Origin: an uncultured Subdoligranulum sp.
GTDB taxonomy: Bacteria > Bacillota_A > Clostridia > Oscillospirales > Ruminococcaceae
Length of the DNA: 9,766 nucleotides
Assembly: GCF_937890665.1 (NCBI RefSeq)
Contig: NZ_CALADU010000191.1
Coordinates: 1 to 9,766, forward strand
Direction of reading: 5' to 3'
The position numbers were made by a program, and so were the translations under genes. Shown here piece by piece: positions 6,504 through 9,766 of this stretch. The notes beneath the pieces are model-generated. The model was not told the origin of the DNA, made no database searches, and saw only the letters and a program-made list of their open reading frames with translations. Every line of letters starts with the position of its first letter. Position 1 is the first letter of the stretch.

Positions 6504-7410
6504 GTTTGCCGCGCTGGACGCGCTTATGGCGGCGCAGCTCCCGCAGATGGAATTGTACTGCGAGATCGGTCGAGTGGTCAGCGGCAGAGCTGAAAAAGGC
6601 GCGGCTGTCGCGGCATCGGAATATCTGCAAGCGGCCTATCCCGCAACCGAGGGCTTTTCTCCCCGCAATTTGCGCCGTATGCGGGCGTTTTACGCAGCCT
6701 ACGAAGCATCCCCTGAGATCATGCGGCTGGCAATGAACCTCGGCTGGACGCAGAATGTGGCGATTTTAGAGAGATGCGGCAGCAGCGAAGAACGGGCGTG
6801 GTACAACAGAGCCGTGCTGCGCTTCGGCTGGAAGAAAGTAAAACTGCTGGCCGCCATAGAATCTCAGGCGTGGCTGTATTCTTCTCTCGACGAGCAAGCG
6901 ATTTCCTGCTATACTGGTGAAAAAGAAATAACGCAGGAGAGCGAGAGCGATGAAGAAGATACTCTTTGTGTGTCACGGCAATATCTGCCGCAGCCCCATG
7001 GCCGAGTTCGTGATGAAGGACTTAGTGAAGAAGGCTGGGCTGGCGTCACAGTTCCATATCGAATCGGCAGCCACCAGCCGGGAGGAGATCGGCAATCCGG
7101 TCTATCCTCCGGCGCGGCGCAAGCTGGCGGAGCATGGGATCTCCTGCGACGGTCACGTAGCACGGCAGCTCACCAATGCCGATTACGAGAAGTACGACCT
7201 GCTGATCGGGATGGACAGAGCCAACCTCCGGGATATGTACCGCATCTGCGGCGGCGATTTCTCTGGCAAGCTGCACCTCCTGATGGACTACACCGACCAT
7301 CCCCACGATGTTGCCGACCCGTGGTACACCGAAGACTTCGAATCGACTTGGCAAGATGTGCTGGCGGGGTGTCAGGGCTTGCTGAGAGAATTATTGCAGG
7401 TGCGAGGTGA
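6487..7410 (+). CDS. Stand-alone DUF1016 N-terminal-domain protein with an overlapping, probably spurious tail
   Basis: Codons from ATG 6487 or 6502 to about 6950 encode a DUF1016 N-terminal domain, the winged-helix-like half of YhcG-type nucleases. It shows MELYCEIGRVV, GFSPRNLRRMRAFYAAY, LGWTQNVAILERC, EERAWYNRAVLRFGW and then an acidic, low-complexity end (ESESDEED). No PDDEXK nuclease domain follows. The frame has no stop there and runs on to TGA 7408-7410, overlapping the phosphatase gene in another frame for over 450 bases. That tail is rich in Arg, Pro, Gly and Ser and looks like shadow translation. The natural stop may therefore be lost through a frameshift near 6900-6950, or a long fusion tail may exist. 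No ribosome site is visible at any candidate start (GTG 6475, ATG 6487, ATG 6502), and the 5' end collides with the S24 gene. Role unknown. Confidence 0.7.
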   Translation: MGYTTMFAALDALMAAQLPQMELYCEIGRVVSGRAEKGAAVAASEYLQAAYPATEGFSPRNLRRMRAFYAAYEASPEIMRLAMNLGWTQNVAILERCGSSEERAWYNRAVLRFGWKKVKLLAAIESQAWLYSSLDEQAISCYTGEKEITQESESDEEDTLCVSRQYLPQPHGRVRDEGLSEEGWAGVTVPYRIGSHQPGGDRQSGLSSGAAQAGGAWDLLRRSRSTAAHQCRLREVRPADRDGQSQPPGYVPHLRRRFLWQAAPPDGLHRPSPRCCRPVVHRRLRIDLARCAGGVSGLAERIIAGAR

Positions 7411-7423
7411 ACAGAATGGATAA
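6950..7423 (+). CDS. Low-molecular-weight protein-tyrosine phosphatase
   Basis: A 157-residue cytoplasmic phosphatase that removes phosphate from phosphotyrosine (in relatives also arginine phosphate) through a cysteine thiol. The P-loop VCHGNICRS is at the extreme N-terminus, with nucleophile Cys8 and Arg14, and the general acid Asp123 is in DPWY. Length is normal for the family and all key residues are present. AGGAG lies about 10 bases before the ATG, inside the acidic end of the DUF1016 ORF. The stop overlaps the start of the next gene (ATG 7416, stop 7421-7423), which implies translational coupling with the nuclease. No tyrosine kinase gene is seen nearby. Relatives encoded in capsule loci act on Wzc-type kinases, but here the partners are DUF1016 proteins, so the substrate is open. 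Confidence 0.93.
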   Translation: MKKILFVCHGNICRSPMAEFVMKDLVKKAGLASQFHIESAATSREEIGNPVYPPARRKLAEHGISCDGHVARQLTNADYEKYDLLIGMDRANLRDMYRICGGDFSGKLHLLMDYTDHPHDVADPWYTEDFESTWQDVLAGCQGLLRELLQVRGEQNG

Positions 7424-8435
7424 CGAACTTCAAACGAACTATACAACAGAGCAAACCTATCATTCAATCCGCCATTCCATTGTGTCTGCACAGCGCAGTT
7501 TGAGTGTGGCAGTAAACTCCGCAATGGTGACGGCCTATTGGGAAATCGGCGAGCAGATTTACAAAGCTTGCGGAGAAAATGACCGCGCAGGATATGGCAA
7601 AAAGCTGCTGCAGTACCTGTCCGCACATCTGACAGCGGAATTTGGGAAAGGATTTGACGAGTCAAATTTGCGAAAAATGCGTCAGTTCTACTGTGCATAT
7701 CCAATTCGAGACACACTGTGTCCTGAATTGAGCTGGTCGCACTACCGACTACTGATGCGCATTCCCAATGAGAAAGAGAGAGCCTTCTATGCGGAAGAAT
7801 GCGCGAAGTCCGCATGGAGCGTCCGGCAGCTTGAACGGCAGATCCACACGATGTACTATCAGCGCATCTTGGCAAGCCAGGATAAATCACTTGTTGCTGC
7901 TGAGATACAAACAACGGAGCCGAAACCGGAATATGAAAAAATCATCAAAGACCCCTATGTAATGGAGTTCCTGCAAATCCAACCGGATACGCATGTGTAT
8001 GAGGGAGAATTGGAGCAGGCATTGATTGATCACCTGCAACACTTCCTGCTGGAGCTGGGACGAGGCTTCTCCTTCGTAGCCCGACAGAAAAAGTTTACGC
8101 TGGATGGTCAGAACTTTTTCATCGACCTTGTGTTTTACAATTATATCCTCAAGTGCTTTGTGCTAATCGATCTGAAGATGGGTCAGCTTACGCATCAGGA
8201 TCTCGGTCAGATGCAGATGTACGTCAACTACTATACTCGTGAGTTGATGAACGAAGGGGACACACCGCCGATTGGCATTGTCCTCTGCGCCGATAAAAGT
8301 GATGCTGTTGTGAAGTACACTTTGCCAGAGGATAATCACCAGATTTTCGCATCCAAGTATTTTACCTATCTGCCGACAGAGGAAGAATTGAAACGAGAAC
8401 TGCGGCTGGATGAGTTTCAAAAGCTGGATGAATAA
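7416..8435 (+). CDS. Full-length DUF1016 / PDDEXK nuclease (YhcG family)
   Basis: A 339-residue predicted DNA or RNA nuclease. The DUF1016 N-terminal domain covers about residues 10-150 (AYWEIGEQIY, FDESNLRKMRQFY, LSWSHYRLLMRI, ERAFYAEECA). The C-terminal PDDEXK fold covers about 175-325. Its active site is visible as FFIDLVFY (Asp237) and VLIDLKMG (Asp252-x-Lys254), with Glu200 and the GQMQMYVNYY helix as further conserved elements. ATG 7416 is chosen over GTG 7407 because GAGGTGA lies just ahead. The ATG is inside the phosphatase gene, with an 8-base overlap. A strong terminator lies about 150 bases downstream. The family often sits in restriction-modification and other defence or mobile loci, but its biochemical target is not settled. 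AT content is higher than in the phosphatase, consistent with a separate origin. Confidence 0.93.
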   Translation: MDNELQTNYTTEQTYHSIRHSIVSAQRSLSVAVNSAMVTAYWEIGEQIYKACGENDRAGYGKKLLQYLSAHLTAEFGKGFDESNLRKMRQFYCAYPIRDTLCPELSWSHYRLLMRIPNEKERAFYAEECAKSAWSVRQLERQIHTMYYQRILASQDKSLVAAEIQTTEPKPEYEKIIKDPYVMEFLQIQPDTHVYEGELEQALIDHLQHFLLELGRGFSFVARQKKFTLDGQNFFIDLVFYNYILKCFVLIDLKMGQLTHQDLGQMQMYVNYYTRELMNEGDTPPIGIVLCADKSDAVVKYTLPEDNHQIFASKYFTYLPTEEELKRELRLDEFQKLDE

Positions 8436-8582
8436 TGCCTGTGTTGAATTCGGACGGGGGTTCGAATTGCGTCAGAGAAAATTTGAAATAATCGCATTCT
8501 GAATTCTATGGAAAATTCAAAGCCGTTGCGGTGCAAGGCTTCCAAGGCGAAAATATCCGAATTGAAGCCGCCTGACAAAAAT
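8436..8582 (+). other. Non-coding stretch between the nuclease stop and its terminator
   Basis: No ORF with a ribosome site is seen. The sequence is rich in GAATTC/TTCGAATT-like words. AATTCG (8448-8453) and CGAATT (8464-8469) can form a short stem around a G-rich loop. GGTTCGAATT looks like a tRNA T-loop, but the flanking bases cannot pair as a T-stem. It may hold island-end sequence; no direct-repeat att site could be confirmed. Confidence 0.4.
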
Positions 8583-8615
8583 ACAACCACATCGAAAAGA
8601 TGTGGTTGTTTTTTT
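8583..8615 (+). terminator. Intrinsic terminator of the plus-strand DUF1016-phosphatase-nuclease operon
   Basis: ACAACCACATC (8583-8593) pairs perfectly with GATGTGGTTGT (8599-8609) around a GAAAA loop and is followed by TTTTTTTG. A textbook rho-independent terminator. Confidence 0.93.
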
Positions 8616-8631
8616 GTCTAAATGCATTCAT

Positions 8632-8674
8632 GGGCGCAGGGGATTAGATTCCGCCTGTGCCCGCTTTTCTTTTT
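8632..8674 (+). terminator. Second possible plus-strand terminator
   Basis: GGGCGCAGG (8632-8640) pairs with CCTGTGCCC (8654-8662), with one G-U pair, and is followed by GCTTTTCTTTTT. It sits 20 bases after the strong terminator, so it would be a back-up or the remnant of another transcript. Confidence 0.5.
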
Positions 8675-8880
8675 CAGCGGAACCATCCGCACGGCGGAAA
8701 GGCTCTGCCCCGCAATCGGACCGCAAAGAATACGGCTCCGCTCGCCTATGCGATTCGATTGCGGGGACGTGTGCCTGCGGATGCTGCTTTGACGAAAATG
8801 GATGGGAAGATGGCGGACTTTTTTGGGGAAAAAGATAGCTAAAACGGCGAATTCTTTACGAAAAATATACAAGAGCCTGT
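8675..8880. other. Hairpin-rich intergenic sequence of unknown function
   Basis: No convincing gene is seen. Short frames of 61 codons (GTG 8657) and 78 codons (8602) lack ribosome sites and overlap the terminators. Structure is dense: GCGGA/TCCGC around a 4-base loop (8677-8690), and the 11-bp perfect inverted repeat CCCCGCAATCG (8708-8718) with CGATTGCGGGG (8756-8766). This may be a decayed repeat element or a structured RNA; it matches no RNA family I recognise. Confidence 0.35.
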
Positions 8881-8890
8881 GAGAAAAACG

Positions 8891-8899
8891 TGCTATAAT
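8891..8899 (+). promoter_or_regulatory. Extended -10 promoter of the activase gene
   Basis: TGCTATAAT combines the TGn extension with a perfect TATAAT (8894-8899). No good -35 is present at 16-18 bases, as expected for an extended -10 promoter. Transcription would start near 8906. Confidence 0.75.
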
Positions 8900-8905
8900 G
8901 AGTTC

Positions 8906-9001
8906 GAATAAACAGAGATGTGGGAGACCAGCCCCCGATCCGCCGGCGCGCCCTCCAGGCTGCCGTACGGGTCTGGGGCGTTTTCCCTAGAAGGAGTGTA
9001 T
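8906..9001 (+). promoter_or_regulatory. GC-rich 5' leader with competing stems and ribosome binding site
   Basis: AGACC (8925-8929) can pair with GGTCT (8970-8974), and GCCCC (8931-8935) with GGGGC (8975-8979). The two stems cross, so both cannot form in one simple fold. GGGA/TCCC (8922-8925, 8984-8987) would extend the second stem. GGCGCGCC and CCGTACGG palindromes lie between them. AAGGAG (8991-8996) is the ribosome site, 5 bases before ATG 9002. It is not a riboswitch class I recognise. Confidence 0.45.
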
Positions 9002-9766
9002 ATGGCACATATCAATTCGGATATTCTGCGCCTCGGCGTGGATGTGGGGTCCACCACCGTCAAAGCAGTGGCCCTGGACCCGGCTGACAACAGCGTACTG
9101 TTCACCCGCTATCAGCGGCATAACGCCCATCAGGCGGATACCGTCCGGCAGCTGCTGGAGGAGGTGGCCGGTCACTTTCCCGGCATGCGGTTCCGTATCG
9201 GCGTGTGCGGGTCCGGCGGACGGCCCATTGCCGCCGCCCTGGGGGCCTGCTATGTCCAGGAGGTGGTGGCCAACGCGGCGGCAGTCCGGGCCTTGTATCC
9301 GGAGGTCCGCACCGCGGTGGAACTGGGCGGACAGGATGCCAAGGTGATCTTCTTCCGCTATGACGAGGCCAGCGGAAAGCTCCAGACCTCCGACATGCGG
9401 ATGAACGGCAGCTGCGCCGGAGGCACCGGCGCGTTTATCGATGAGATCGCCGCGCTGCTGAACGTGCCGGCGGACGAGTTCGAGCAGCTGGCTGCCCGCG
9501 GGAAGACCGTTTACAGCATCTCCGGCCGCTGCGGCGTGTTTGCCAAGACAGACATCCAGCCCTTGCTGATCCAGGGGGCGGAGCGGGCGGATATCGCGCT
9601 TTCCACCTTCCACGCCATCGCCAAGCAGACCATCGGCGGCCTGTCCCAGGGACTGGAGCTGACGGCCCCCATCATCTTTGAGGGAGGCCCGCTGACCTTC
9701 AACCCCACGCTGGTGCGGGTGTTTGCGGAGCGGCTGAATCTGGAGGAAAGGGATATCGTTCGACCG
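9002..9766 (+). CDS. Acyl-CoA dehydratase activase (BcrAD/BadFG/HgdC ATPase family), 3' end outside window
   Basis: An ATP-driven activator that injects an electron into 2-hydroxyacyl-CoA dehydratases or related enzymes in anaerobes. The 255 visible codons form an ASKHA-fold ATPase: LRLGVDVGSTTVKAVALD phosphate-binding loop (about 9-26), VCGSGG (68-73), ELGGQDAK (107-114), NGSCAGGTGAFIDE (135-148), SGRCGVFAKTDIQP (174-187) and FEGGPL (226-231). Cys138 and Cys177 match the two cysteines by which the HgdC dimer holds its [4Fe-4S] cluster. The frame is open to the last base. The motif style (GRCGVFAKTDIQPLL, FEGGPLTF) resembles the long activases of about 1400 residues common in Clostridia that carry further dehydratase-like domains, but the window cannot confirm this. 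Promoter, leader and ribosome site are its own, so it is independent of the island. Confidence 0.9.
   Translation, partial: MAHINSDILRLGVDVGSTTVKAVALDPADNSVLFTRYQRHNAHQADTVRQLLEEVAGHFPGMRFRIGVCGSGGRPIAAALGACYVQEVVANAAAVRALYPEVRTAVELGGQDAKVIFFRYDEASGKLQTSDMRMNGSCAGGTGAFIDEIAALLNVPADEFEQLAARGKTVYSISGRCGVFAKTDIQPLLIQGAERADIALSTFHAIAKQTIGGLSQGLELTAPIIFEGGPLTFNPTLVRVFAERLNLEERDIVRP

Noticed and set aside
8460..8478. tRNA-like GGTTCGAAT, possible tRNA 3' end or att site
   Set aside because: The bases on either side cannot form a T-stem, and no acceptor or anticodon stem is present upstream.
2164..8530. Possible direct repeats at island borders (AATTC-AA-GCCGT-like)
   Set aside because: The match needs gaps and is short; it could arise by chance.
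8657..8842. 61-codon frame from GTG 8657
   Set aside because: No ribosome site; it lies over the second terminator hairpin and the inverted repeat, and no domain is recognised. Kept only as non-coding sequence.
1..9766. CRISPR array, rRNA or tRNA genes, insertion-sequence transposase
   Set aside because: No regularly spaced repeats, no rRNA or complete tRNA folds and no transposase motifs were seen on either strand.

Overview
The window looks like a chromosomal stretch from a GC-rich, low-oxygen gut Firmicute of the Oscillospiraceae type. This is an inference from codon use, strong AGGAGG-type ribosome binding sites, and a CoA-dehydratase-activase gene typical of anaerobic Clostridia. A lower-GC accessory island sits between two GC-rich flanks.

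Left flank (1 to about 2300, all minus strand). This is the edge of a polysaccharide-biosynthesis locus in decay. A FlaA1/CapD-type membrane-anchored nucleotide-sugar dehydratase gene is broken by an in-frame amber codon and, near its 3' end, by a small out-of-frame deletion. Upstream of it lie an unidentified 85-residue ORF and a 29-codon stub that copies the start of a second FlaA1-type gene.

Island (about 2300 to 8620). On the minus strand are a large SF2 helicase with six helicase-associated (HA) repeats, a small serine recombinase, a 67-residue XRE-type HTH protein and an S24 (LexA/CI-like) peptidase that has lost its own DNA-binding domain. On the plus strand are a stand-alone DUF1016 N-terminal-domain protein, a low-molecular-weight protein-tyrosine phosphatase and a full-length DUF1016/PDDEXK nuclease (YhcG type), closely packed and probably co-transcribed. 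The S24 gene and the short DUF1016 gene meet head to head with essentially no intergenic space, which suggests a recombination junction. Three copies of AGTGTAC (two of them within an imperfect 17-bp inverted repeat) surround the recombinase and overlap its promoter. Intrinsic terminators separate the modules.

Right flank (about 8620 to 9766). A 350-base non-coding stretch rich in hairpins is followed by an extended -10 promoter, a GC-rich leader with competing stems, and the first 255 codons of an acyl-CoA dehydratase activase (BcrAD/BadFG/HgdC ATPase family), which runs off the window.

The helicase, nuclease, phosphatase, repressor-like and recombinase genes resemble mobile-element or defence-island cargo. 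Joint function is a hypothesis. No complete known defence system, CRISPR array, rRNA or tRNA was seen.
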